In this document: in pieces, positions 15,949 to 23,879 of the stretch | Layout: each line of letters opens with the position of its first letter | Position numbering within the stretch: position 1 is the stretch's first letter | Assembly (NCBI GenBank): GCA_017481235.1 | Contig: JAFUPL010000037.1 | Location: forward strand, 1-36,829 | Source of the DNA: Clostridia bacterium | Lineage (GTDB): Bacteria; Bacillota; Clostridia; Christensenellales; UBA1242 | Direction of reading: 5' to 3' | DNA length: 36,829 bases | Translations under genes and position numbers: made by a program | Notes under the pieces: generated by a model | What the model was told of the DNA's origin: nothing | Seen by the model: only the letters and a program-made list of their open reading frames with translations | The model's database searches: none

Positions 15949-16713
15949 TTAATCAAAGGGATTGAAAGTGTCAATCTCTTTTTTGTTTTGGCGTTTAGTG
16001 TAAGCAAGACGGATAAGAAGAAACGTAAATATTACAAAAGGTATGCAAATAAGTACAATGCTAATTTTAAATGGTTTACTGTCAATGGCAATTAGTTGAT
16101 TATTTGAAGGGGTTATATTCCATTGAGGAGAGGTTATATATGGAAGTTTTTCACTATTTGGAATAATTGTATCCATCTTATCGCATGAGTCCGAGTAAAC
16201 ATAACCACAAACGCCAGTAACAGTGTACTTACAGTAATACCAAATATTAGTTCGTTCTTCTATTGCACTTTCACCATAAATTATGCCATAGTAAACCAAG
16301 TCCTCGCAATACAGTGGTAAATATACCTTTAGCGTAGGGTTGTTTGAATTCATGTAAGGTTTATCATACATACCTCTACTTAGATTGTTATACACTCGAA
16401 ATGAGACGTTATTTAAATAAGGATTTTTAGGTGTTCCCTTAACGCATTGAACTTGCGACTTTTTAACATAACCCACAACGTCCAAATATTTTGCCTTGTA
16501 AAATTCCTCATTGTAATCACTAAGTAGTTCTACAAAATATGAATTTTCAAGCATGAAATACACATTGGTGTAACTAGTATTGTCAAGAGGGGTTTTAAAC
16601 AGATAACAACCAGCATGTAAAATTTGTGCATAAGCAGGGGTTTGGGCATTAACATGTTTGATTGGTTGAAAAATACTGACAAAAACATTTATAACTACTA
16701 AAAAAACTTTCAT
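15949..16713 (-). CDS. Membrane-anchored SH3-like protein
   Basis: 254 residues from the ATG at 16713. An N-terminal signal peptide (FLVVINVFVSIF) is followed by two probable bacterial SH3-like modules, shown by the repeated ending YLDVVGYVKKSQV (first) and YTVTGVCGYVYSDSC (second). A Pro/Asn-rich stretch leads to one membrane helix near residues 212-234 and a short charged cytoplasmic tail. The expected topology is outside domains held by the C-terminal helix; SH3-like modules bind peptidoglycan. No ribosome site is seen: TGTTATAAT, an extended -10, ends only 6 bases before the ATG, so the mRNA is probably leaderless. It diverges from the terminase gene with about 85 bases between starts. 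A host role is as likely as a phage one. Confidence 0.8.
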   Translation of the reverse strand: MKVFLVVINVFVSIFQPIKHVNAQTPAYAQILHAGCYLFKTPLDNTSYTNVYFMLENSYFVELLSDYNEEFYKAKYLDVVGYVKKSQVQCVKGTPKNPYLNNVSFRVYNNLSRGMYDKPYMNSNNPTLKVYLPLYCEDLVYYGIIYGESAIEERTNIWYYCKYTVTGVCGYVYSDSCDKMDTIIPNSEKLPYITSPQWNITPSNNQLIAIDSKPFKISIVLICIPFVIFTFLLIRLAYTKRQNKKEIDTFNPFD

Positions 16714-16719
16714 ATAAGC

Positions 16720-16728
16720 ATTATAACA
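16720..16728 (-). promoter_or_regulatory. Extended -10 promoter, SH3-like gene
   Basis: On the minus strand TGTTATAAT, matching TGnTATAAT, with no good -35 box at the right distance. The start codon follows after 6 bases. Confidence 0.6.
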
Positions 16729-16768
16729 TAAACAAAATAAAAATTTTTGGCACAAGGTGTTACAATTT

Positions 16769-16797
16769 CACTTTTCTTGTAGTAAACTGGTGGACGT
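16769..16797 (+). promoter_or_regulatory. Possible promoter of the particle gene block
   Basis: TTACAA followed after 17 bases by TAAACT, about 10-15 bases before the terminase start. It is a weak match and the distances leave almost no leader, so a weak or activated promoter, or a leaderless start, is possible. Confidence 0.35.
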
Positions 16798-18216
16798 ATG
16801 AAAGTTGTTGATATGATTTTAGCAATAACTCACGAACAAAAGCAAAGAAGACAAAAGAATAAACTCACATACTACAATACAGGAGATAAGATACATAAGA
16901 AGCAATTGGCGTTTCACAAATGTAAAGCAAAAAATCGTTGGGTGTTTGGAGGTAACCGAAGTGGTAAAACAGAATGTGGCGCAGTAGAAGTGGTGTATTA
17001 TGCGCGTGGCAACCACCCGTACAAAAAACTTACTAAAGCAACTAGTGGTTGGGTAGTGTCATTGTCAAGTCAAGTACAGCGTGATGTTGCACAAGCAAAA
17101 ATACTAAACTATATCAATCCCGATTGGATTGTTGACGTAAACATGTTAAGCGGACGTAAAGACAACCCTGCTGGTGGGGTAATTGATTATATACTTATTA
17201 AAAATATATTTGGAACTGTGTCCAAAATAGGTTTTAAAAGTTGCGACCAAGGGCGTGAAAAATTTCAAGGTACTAGTCTTGATTATGTGTGGTTTGATGA
17301 AGAACCGCCTCAAGATATTTACATTGAATGCAAAATGCGTGTACTTGATACTAATGGTGAAATATTTGCAACAATGACTCCATTAAAAGGTCTTACGTAC
17401 GTATATGATGAAATATATCTTAATAAATATAATGATTCAAATATTTGGCATATCTTTATGAGTTGGGACGATAATCCATATATTAGTGAAGAAGCAAAAC
17501 AAAGCATGCGTGCAAGTATGTCGGCGGAAGAACTTCGCTCGCGTCAGTTTGGTGAATTTCAAGACTTTGGCGGGCGCGTGTATACCGAATTTAACGAAAG
17601 TGTGCATGTGATTGAACCTTTTGATATTCCGCTTGAATGGCAGGACAAGATTAGTATTGACCCAGGACTTAAAAATCCATTAAGTGCACATTGGTATGCG
17701 GTGGATTATGATGGAAACATCTATGTGGTTGCTGAACATTTTGAAGCGGAAAAAGATATAGGTTATCATAGTGAACAAATTAAGCGAATTTCAAATCAAT
17801 TAAATTGGCATAGGGGGTTTAATGGAATGTTGGAAGCAATAATTGATAGTGCGGCAAATCAAACAACGCTTGCAAGCGCAAAAAGTGTAACACAATTATT
17901 TTATGATTTTGGCATATCTGTAGACCCGCGCGTTAATAAGGATATGTTTTCGGGTATACAACGAGTAAAGTCATATTTAAAGGACGCAAATGGAAATACA
18001 AGGTTATATATTTTTAAAACGTGCACCAATCTTATACGCGAGTTAAAGGCGTATCATTGGGGCAATAGTGATTTGCCAGTAAAAACAGATGACCATGCGC
18101 TTGACGAACTACGTTATTATATAATGACAAGACCGGTAAACAATGCACCTAAGGAAGATATTTCACCTCTTCAAAAGCAAAAAGAACGACTGATTAGGCG
18201 ACTAAGACTAAGATGA
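16798..18216 (+). CDS. terL: Phage terminase large subunit
   Basis: 472 residues. TerL is the packaging motor that pumps DNA into the prohead through the portal and cuts it. ATPase: Walker A GGNRSGKT at 51-58, Walker B with catalytic Glu YVWFDEEP at 163-170, coupling motif MTP at 193-195. RNase H-like nuclease: first Asp in ISIDPG (285-290), second in IID (348-350), and a last acidic pair in DDHALDELRYY near 436. All key residues are present, so it looks functional. The start is not fixed by a strong ribosome site; only GGTGG precedes the ATG. Its stop overlaps the next ATG (ATGA). Ends in TGA, evidence for standard code. Confidence 0.95.
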   Translation: MKVVDMILAITHEQKQRRQKNKLTYYNTGDKIHKKQLAFHKCKAKNRWVFGGNRSGKTECGAVEVVYYARGNHPYKKLTKATSGWVVSLSSQVQRDVAQAKILNYINPDWIVDVNMLSGRKDNPAGGVIDYILIKNIFGTVSKIGFKSCDQGREKFQGTSLDYVWFDEEPPQDIYIECKMRVLDTNGEIFATMTPLKGLTYVYDEIYLNKYNDSNIWHIFMSWDDNPYISEEAKQSMRASMSAEELRSRQFGEFQDFGGRVYTEFNESVHVIEPFDIPLEWQDKISIDPGLKNPLSAHWYAVDYDGNIYVVAEHFEAEKDIGYHSEQIKRISNQLNWHRGFNGMLEAIIDSAANQTTLASAKSVTQLFYDFGISVDPRVNKDMFSGIQRVKSYLKDANGNTRLYIFKTCTNLIRELKAYHWGNSDLPVKTDDHALDELRYYIMTRPVNNAPKEDISPLQKQKERLIRRLRLR

Positions 18217-18536
18217 ATTTAGAAGATTTAGATGAAGAAACCTTTAAGGCAATAAAAAAATTGGTCAAAGGTTTTTGTTTAAAGGAAGTGGTGAATGAAT
18301 ACGTGTTAGATGGTCAGGGAAACAAACAGTTAACCAAACAAAAGATAAGTAAAAAATTAGTACCGCCCAACACCGATATATTAAAAATGTTGCTTAGCAA
18401 AAGTGAAACGCCAACTACCAACTTTGATGAGTGGACCGACGCAGAACTGGAAAAAGAAAAGCAAAGACTATTAAAGTTATTAAAGAAAGGAGAAAACGAT
18501 GAATATCGAGCAAACGAAAGTAAAAATAAAGTGTAG
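18213..18536 (+). CDS. Probable terminase small subunit or related packaging protein
   Basis: 107 residues, ATGA-coupled to terL. The middle segment KKLVPPNTDILKMLLSK resembles the C-terminal oligomerisation segment of small terminases (typically xPPxTxALxFWLKNR), and the following DEWTDAELEKEKQRLLKLL resembles their terminal acidic helix (DEEL-type). The N-terminal DNA-binding helix-turn-helix is short or degenerate. Small terminases normally precede terL; here the order is reversed. It recognises the packaging site in ordinary phages, so loss of a proper DNA-binding part would fit non-specific packaging. Identification is tentative. Confidence 0.5.
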   Translation: MNLEDLDEETFKAIKKLVKGFCLKEVVNEYVLDGQGNKQLTKQKISKKLVPPNTDILKMLLSKSETPTTNFDEWTDAELEKEKQRLLKLLKKGENDEYRANESKNKV

Positions 18537-18714
18537 TGTAAGTGGTTGTGACAGTCAATCAAGTTATACTATAGTTAACAAAAAATTTGTATTTGATGGC
18601 AATTTTTATTTATGTGAAAGTTGTTTAAAAAATTTATATTCAATGATAGGAAGCGTATTAACGCCTAAAAGTCCAACACCTATCTATAAAAAAAGGAGTA
18701 AAGATGAAACGTAA
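18499..18714 (+). CDS. Small zinc-ribbon-like protein, 71 aa
   Basis: Overlaps the preceding gene by 38 bases and the portal gene by 11; the overlapping starts each have a good ribosome site (AAAGGAG 8 bases before this ATG). Four cysteines are arranged as CSVSGC (near residues 13-18) and CESC (near 39-42), a treble-clef or zinc-ribbon spacing, followed by a basic tail KKRSKDE. Probably binds zinc and perhaps nucleic acid. Small Cys4 proteins at this place are not standard in P22-type modules, so its role is open. Confidence 0.75.
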   Translation: MNIEQTKVKIKCSVSGCDSQSSYTIVNKKFVFDGNFYLCESCLKNLYSMIGSVLTPKSPTPIYKKRSKDET

Positions 18715-20548
18715 ATTAAACGAACAAGCAATTGTTGAAAGTGTGCGTAGTGACTACTTAGCGCGAAGGGAAGCAAGACGTAGTTTGGAAGCGCAATGGC
18801 AACTAAACATTAATTTTTATGTAGGAAATCAATATAGTTACATTGCCAGCAATAATAATATAAGTGATTACGACAAACAATACTTTTGGCAAGAAAAAGA
18901 AGTCTTCAATCATATTGCACCAATGATTGAAACTCGTATTTCAAAAATTACACGTTTAAATCCAAATATTGATGTTTTACCAGCGTCTATGGATTTGGCG
19001 GATATTAAAAGTGCAAAACTTTCTAAAGAAATTTTTAAAGCAGTATCCAATCGTCTTGACTTGCCCGCGCTTTCAAAATATGCAAGTACATGGTGTGAAA
19101 TTTGTGGAACTGCTTTTTATAAAATTACTTGGAACAGCGAAGCGGGAATGGTAGTCGCCAGTGACGACAAAAAGTCAATACGTGAAGGTGATGTTGAAAT
19201 TAGCGTATGTTCACCTTTTGAAATACTGCCAGATAATTTGTCATGCGAAAATATTGCGGATATGGATAGTATCATTCATGCTAAAGCAGTAAGTATTGAT
19301 GCTATTAAAAATATGTATGGTGTAGATGTTAAACCCGAGAATGTGCATTCATTTAGTCTTGATAGCGGATTTGGAAGCATGGGTGGTCTTGGTTATGATG
19401 CGCATATTAATAAAGTAACAAACATTTCGCTTGATAATCATTGCGTGTTACTTGAAAAATATGTAAGACCAAACCGAGTATATCCAAATGGTAGACTTAC
19501 AATCGTTGCAGGTGACAAAGTATTGTTTGATGGTGACTTGCCATATCTAAACGGTGACAACAATGAACGAGTATTGCCGTTTATTAAACAAACTTCTAAT
19601 TATATGCCAGGGTGTTTTTATGGTGTAAGTATTATTGAACGACTTGTTCCTATTCAACGTGCGTATAATGCAATCCGTAATCGTAAACATGAATACTTTA
19701 ATCGAATTTCAATGGGAGTGTTAACTGTTGAAGATGGAAGTGTGGATACCGATGCTCTGGAGCAAGATGGTTTGTCGCCAGGTAAAGTATTGGTGTATCG
19801 CCAAGGTGGACAAGCACCAACTATTATGACCACACCAGATATTCATGCTGACTTTAAAGCGGAAGAAGAAAGATTGATGGACGAATTTAAAAATCTAGCG
19901 GGTGTAAGTGACCTTATGGACGACAGCGAAAACTACACTAATCTTTCAGGAACAGCGTTACAATTATTAATTGAGCAAGATGATAACCGTGTAATTAGCG
20001 CAATTGATAGTGCCAAGCAAGCGTTAAAAATATTAGCAAAGCATATTTTAAGACTGTATCGTCAATTTGCTATGATGCCACGACTTATTAAGATTGCAGG
20101 AGAAATGGGAGAAGTTGAAATGCATTACTGGGACAAAAATTCAATTCGTAGTGATGATGTTATATTTGATACATCTAGCGCTTTAGGTGAAAGTGTTGCA
20201 AGTCGTAGAACAATGCTATTAGAACTTTTAAAGTCAGGAATTTTGTACGATAAAGACGGTAAATTTTCACCTAACCTACGTTCAAAATGCTTGGATTTAC
20301 TTGGATTTGGAACTTGGGAACATTCGACCGATATTAATGCATTGCATATTAATCATGCGCAAGAGGAAAATATTGCAATGAGAACTCGTGATGTGGAAAT
20401 TTTACCTATAGATGACCATGATGTACATATAGAGGAACATATATCATATATTTTGGGTTCAGGTATTAAAGATTGTAAAAATTATGACGAAGTGAAAACT
20501 CGTATACTTAACCATATTGAAAAACACAAACAAATGAAAAATAATTAA
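18704..20548 (+). CDS. Phage portal protein, P22-type
   Basis: 614 residues. The portal is the dodecameric ring at one capsid vertex through which DNA passes; it docks TerL and the connector. The N-terminus (LARREARRSLEAQWQLNINFYVGNQY) and the central GVSIIERLVPIQRAYNAIRNRKHEYFNR segment are typical of P22-like podovirus portals, as is the long C-terminal helical part with NYTNLSGTALQLLIEQDDNR. The length agrees with a full portal with a short barrel. AAAGGAG lies 7 bases before the ATG. A 12-bp perfect hairpin follows at 20581-20609. Confidence 0.92.
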   Translation: MKRKLNEQAIVESVRSDYLARREARRSLEAQWQLNINFYVGNQYSYIASNNNISDYDKQYFWQEKEVFNHIAPMIETRISKITRLNPNIDVLPASMDLADIKSAKLSKEIFKAVSNRLDLPALSKYASTWCEICGTAFYKITWNSEAGMVVASDDKKSIREGDVEISVCSPFEILPDNLSCENIADMDSIIHAKAVSIDAIKNMYGVDVKPENVHSFSLDSGFGSMGGLGYDAHINKVTNISLDNHCVLLEKYVRPNRVYPNGRLTIVAGDKVLFDGDLPYLNGDNNERVLPFIKQTSNYMPGCFYGVSIIERLVPIQRAYNAIRNRKHEYFNRISMGVLTVEDGSVDTDALEQDGLSPGKVLVYRQGGQAPTIMTTPDIHADFKAEEERLMDEFKNLAGVSDLMDDSENYTNLSGTALQLLIEQDDNRVISAIDSAKQALKILAKHILRLYRQFAMMPRLIKIAGEMGEVEMHYWDKNSIRSDDVIFDTSSALGESVASRRTMLLELLKSGILYDKDGKFSPNLRSKCLDLLGFGTWEHSTDINALHINHAQEENIAMRTRDVEILPIDDHDVHIEEHISYILGSGIKDCKNYDEVKTRILNHIEKHKQMKNN

Positions 20549-20580
20549 AAAAAACAATAAATGTAAAAACGATATTACTA

Positions 20581-20609
20581 ATAAGAACTAAAAAATGTTT
20601 AGTTCTTAT
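20581..20609 (+). terminator. Strong hairpin between portal and scaffold
   Basis: Perfect 12-bp stem ATAAGAACTAAA with TTTAGTTCTTAT, loop AAATG. The T-run afterwards is interrupted (TTATT), so it may be a partial terminator or an RNA-processing site that sets portal versus scaffold/capsid levels. Confidence 0.6.
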
Positions 20610-20645
20610 TTATTAAAAATTTAAAACAAAAAAAGGAGAAATTTT

Positions 20646-21305
20646 ATGAATAATATGGAACAACCTAATAGTCAAAATGTAATAATGGAGGAGGAGCGTG
20701 AGGAGTTATATAATGCTAGTGTTGAAAGTGACACTGCTGAAACTAATCGAAATGCTGAAGACTCTGTTTCACAAACACTAAAAGGCTCCATAAATTTAGG
20801 TAAATTTAAAGATGCTGAGAGTTTATTAAAGGCCTACAATTCGTTGCAAACAGAATTTACTAAAAAAAGTCAAAGACTTAGCGAACTTGAAAATTCTAAA
20901 ACAGAATTTAATCGCGAGGAAAAAATTAATCAGGCTATAAAAGAATTAACCAAAAATCACAATATTGCCCAAAGATTTTTGCAAGAGATTAAAGAAGCGG
21001 TAAAAGATAAAGATGTTCAAGATTACCGCGAATTAGTTCAACAAGAATTGTTAAAAAATTTGGAATTAAATTACAAATCAGCAAATGAATACATTGTTGA
21101 TGAACAATTTTTAAATAACTATGTATATAATAATCCTTCTATTAGAGATAACATTATTCGTGATTACTTAACTAATTTGACAAACAGTTCACCTACAAAG
21201 GTGATGTCCAATATTAGTGGTTCAATTCCAATTAGTCCGCCAAATATTCCTTCAACAATTAAAGAAGCGAGTAAATTGGCAAAAAATATTATTAAACAAA
21301 TTTAA
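20646..21305 (+). CDS. Capsid scaffolding protein
   Basis: 219 residues, placed directly before the capsid gene. The segment GKFKDAESLLKAYNSLQTEF followed by TKKSQRLSELE is the typical scaffold motif (KYKSVEELxKAYxxLQxEFTKKSQxLxELE). The rest is charged and helical with an acidic disordered N-terminus and a basic C-terminal helix (EASKLAKNIIKQI) of the sort that contacts coat protein. Scaffolds direct prohead assembly and leave or are degraded before packaging. AAAGGAG ribosome site. Its presence means closed procapsids, not only capsid protein, could be made. Confidence 0.88.
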   Translation: MNNMEQPNSQNVIMEEEREELYNASVESDTAETNRNAEDSVSQTLKGSINLGKFKDAESLLKAYNSLQTEFTKKSQRLSELENSKTEFNREEKINQAIKELTKNHNIAQRFLQEIKEAVKDKDVQDYRELVQQELLKNLELNYKSANEYIVDEQFLNNYVYNNPSIRDNIIRDYLTNLTNSSPTKVMSNISGSIPISPPNIPSTIKEASKLAKNIIKQI

Positions 21306-21367
21306 TAAAAATTGTTTGCAAAATAATAAAAAAACAATAAAAATAAATGATAAAAATACTAAAAATA

Positions 21368-21392
21368 ATGCAATACAAATACCATATTGCAT
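21368..21392 (+). other. 8-bp hairpin ahead of the capsid gene
   Basis: ATGCAATA (21368-21375) with TATTGCAT (21385-21392), loop of 9. Followed by TTTTG, no long T-run. Perhaps attenuates or processes the transcript before capsid. Confidence 0.4.
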
Positions 21393-21471
21393 GTTTTGTC
21401 TGCAAATATAATTTAATTTTAAATAATTTAATAATATTATCAATATTTTTATAAAAATAAGGAGAATAATT

Positions 21472-22647
21472 ATGATAAGTTTAACTACTGCTGAAAGTGC
21501 GTTGAAAGACGCATATCTTAATGCTGTAAGCAATCAATTAAATACTAATGCAAATCCACTACTTGCTAAAATTAAGCAATCTAGTGCTGATGTGTATGGT
21601 AAAAATATTATTAAAATGGCGCCTATTGGTTTAAATGGTGGCGTTGGTGCGGGTGATGAAGTTGGAGCACTTCCAACCGCTAAAAGCAATCGTTATGCTC
21701 AATTTAAAACAACTTTGAAAAACCTTTATGGACAAATTGCAATTACTGACAAAGCAATCCGTGCAAGTGCATCAAATGCCGGTGCGTTTGTAGACCTATT
21801 AAACGCTGAAATGGAAGGACTGCTTACTGCAAGTAAGTTCAACCTTGGTCGTATGCTATATGGTGACGGAACAGGTGCTTTGGCAACTGTGGTTTCTCAA
21901 GTTGACAAAGTAATTACATTTAATAGTGTTAAAAAATTTGTTGAAGGTATGTGTATTGATATTTACAATGGTTCAACTGTGGTTGTTGCAGGTTTGCGTA
22001 TTATGAGCGTTGATAGAACCAACAAAACTATTACCGTTGATACTACTCCTGGTAGTGCTGTAAGTGAAGGTTATGTTGCTTATGTTCAAGGAAGTAAAGA
22101 TTATGAAATTACTGGTCTTGGCGCAATATTTGGCAACACTGCAACTTTATATGGTTTAAATAGAGTTGAAAACGGTTGGTTAACTCCATACACTTCAACT
22201 GCTGAAAAGGAAATTAGTGATAATTTACTTCAAACTGCTATTGACTATTTAGCAGAAAATTCAGGTAGCAACATTGATATTATTACTTGCGGTGCGGGAG
22301 TGCGTCGTGCGTATATGGAATATCTATCTTGCTATCGTCGCAATATTGATGTTATGAATATGGAAGGCGGTTATAAGGCAGTATCATTTAATGGTATTCC
22401 AGTAGTCGCTGATAGATTTGTTGAAGACAATGAGTTGTATATGTTAGACTCTTCAAAATTCACTCTTCACCAATTGTGTGATTGGGAATGGATTGAAGGT
22501 GAAAATGGAAATATATTACATCAAAAAGCAGGATATCCAACATATACTGCAACCTTGGTTAAATATGCAGATTTAATTTGTGACCAACCAAACGGTCAAG
22601 CAAAGTTCACTAACATTAAATCATCTGTAACAAATCCATTTGCATAA
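21472..22647 (+). CDS. Major capsid protein
   Basis: 391 residues, after the scaffold gene as expected. The N-terminal region with LNTNANPLLAKIKQSSADVYG, a glycine-rich loop (GLNGGVGAGDEVGALP near 50-66) and an elongated helix (FVDLLNAEMEGLLTASKFNLGRMLYGDGTG) fit the HK97 fold: N-arm, E-loop, spine helix. The beta-rich P and A domains follow. It is about the size of self-standing HK97-type coats without a large insertion. The strongest ribosome site of the block (AAGGAG) and the longest untranslated leader agree with high production. Confidence 0.9.
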   Translation: MISLTTAESALKDAYLNAVSNQLNTNANPLLAKIKQSSADVYGKNIIKMAPIGLNGGVGAGDEVGALPTAKSNRYAQFKTTLKNLYGQIAITDKAIRASASNAGAFVDLLNAEMEGLLTASKFNLGRMLYGDGTGALATVVSQVDKVITFNSVKKFVEGMCIDIYNGSTVVVAGLRIMSVDRTNKTITVDTTPGSAVSEGYVAYVQGSKDYEITGLGAIFGNTATLYGLNRVENGWLTPYTSTAEKEISDNLLQTAIDYLAENSGSNIDIITCGAGVRRAYMEYLSCYRRNIDVMNMEGGYKAVSFNGIPVVADRFVEDNELYMLDSSKFTLHQLCDWEWIEGENGNILHQKAGYPTYTATLVKYADLICDQPNGQAKFTNIKSSVTNPFA

Positions 22648-22661
22648 TAAAAATAATTATC

Positions 22662-22727
22662 AATTAAATAAAAATAAAAATTATTAATTAAATAAAAATA
22701 AAAATTATTAATTAAATAAAAAATAAA
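22662..22727. repeat. 24-bp AT-only tandem repeat
   Basis: About 2.7 copies of a 24-base A/T-only unit (AATTAAATAAAAATAAAAAT plus TATT) directly after the capsid gene. Probably slippage-prone non-coding DNA; copy number may differ between strains. Confidence 0.7.
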
Positions 22728-22844
22728 TATTGTAATTATACAAAATGCTATATTTTATCTCATTTATAGTGTTTTTACAATAAATAATTAGATTTTAAAA
22801 CTTTAATTTAAAAATAAAAAATAGTTAATTGTTAAATTTAAAAT

Positions 22845-22922
22845 AAAATTTCGCAAGTATGGTTATTCAGATAGTACAAAAATATTTATAGGGTAAAGGC
22901 TGAGACCTGCTTGCGATAATTT
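22845..22922 (+). ncRNA. Candidate cis-regulatory RNA before the 22936 gene
   Basis: TCGCAAG (22851-22857) pairs with CTTGCGA (22910-22916), extended by AAATT/AATTT with one bulge. It closes a 52-base interior containing a small AGG(CTGAGA)CCT hairpin at 22897-22908. The closing stem stands out in otherwise A/T-only DNA, and the ribosome site AGGAGA follows 8 bases later. It looks like a folded leader; no known riboswitch signature fits. Confidence 0.45.
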
Positions 22923-22935
22923 TTTAGGAGAGATT

Positions 22936-23292
22936 ATGAAAATTTTAGTTAAAAGTGATGTGTTTGATATTTGCAATAGAATTAAAAAATTTGATTCAAA
23001 TTATTGCATTGTGTTTAATAATGTGTCTAATAAATATGAAGTGTATTCTGCAAAATTAACTGATAGTGTTGACTTGATTAGTGGAAGGGTCCTTAGTTAT
23101 ATTTGCACGCTTCCATATGATTGTTTAGATGCTAGAAGTATAAAATATTTGTATGATACAAGTGTTGAAAATATTGATGATATTATTACACAAATTGATA
23201 AGCAAAATAAAGAATTAGAACGACAAAACGAATTAAAATTAAAACAGCAATCTCTAATAATCGCTGAACATAAATTAAGGCAATTAACTTAA
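22936..23292 (+). CDS. Small phage structural-block protein, 118 aa
   Basis: Between capsid and connector genes. Residues 1-75 form a mixed alpha/beta part (VDLISGRVLSYICTLPYDCLD), then a linker LDARSIKYLYDTSVENIDDIITQ, then a strongly coiled-coil-like C-terminus rich in Gln, Lys and Glu. Proteins of this layout follow the capsid gene in several Clostridium podo-like modules, but their role is not known to me; a head-completion or capsid-stabilising function is a guess. AGGAGA ribosome site; the next gene starts 11 bases after the stop. Confidence 0.75.
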   Translation: MKILVKSDVFDICNRIKKFDSNYCIVFNNVSNKYEVYSAKLTDSVDLISGRVLSYICTLPYDCLDARSIKYLYDTSVENIDDIITQIDKQNKELERQNELKLKQQSLIIAEHKLRQLT

Positions 23293-23303
23293 AAGGAGAG
23301 CAA

Positions 23304-23879
23304 ATGACTGCATTAGATTTAATCCAAAGAAGTGCCACAATGCTGAACGTTAAACAAATATTAGATGATGAACGATTGAATGATAGCACTAGTCTAATTA
23401 GTGAAGAAGATTTGTTGTCTAGTAACTTTGAGTTGAAAAGAATGTTTGAGTTTGTAAAGATAGTTGTAAACGAAGTTGCTTCATATTCAAATGAACTAAA
23501 AGTTGTTACTTGCAGTACTCAAAACAAAAAAATACAACTTAATCTGATTAATAATGTCTTAAAAGTTGTGGCTGTAAAAAGTGGAGATAAATATGTTAAA
23601 TATCAAATATACAACAACGATATTGTGCTTGATGAAGATGGCGTTTATGATGTTGTAATTAATTCTTATCCACAAATTGATGGTTTAAGATACAATATTA
23701 ACATTATTAATCGTGAGGCTGGTGAAGATTTGTTTTTATGCGGGTTAAATGCATATTATTGTTTGGCAAACGGTTTGTTTGCTGAATACAATGTGTACAA
23801 TTCAAGTTATGTTGACAAGTTGTCCAGAATTAAAAATCTAAAACTTTTTGCAATGCCTTGTAGGAGTTGGCATGATTAA
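23304..23879 (+). CDS. Head-to-tail connector / stopper-like protein (gp4 type)
   Basis: 191 residues. The C-terminal part GLNAYYCLANGLFAEYNVYNSSYVDKL with a following basic run resembles the helical end of gp4-like connector proteins (AxYCLxxGxxEExxxWxxRYxxxL). The N-terminus (MTALDLIQRSATML) matches their first helix. These proteins attach below the portal after DNA packaging, seal the head and carry the tail hub. Its last 8 bases overlap the start of the next gene. AAGGAG ribosome site. Confidence 0.7.
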   Translation: MTALDLIQRSATMLNVKQILDDERLNDSTSLISEEDLLSSNFELKRMFEFVKIVVNEVASYSNELKVVTCSTQNKKIQLNLINNVLKVVAVKSGDKYVKYQIYNNDIVLDEDGVYDVVINSYPQIDGLRYNINIINREAGEDLFLCGLNAYYCLANGLFAEYNVYNSSYVDKLSRIKNLKLFAMPCRSWHD

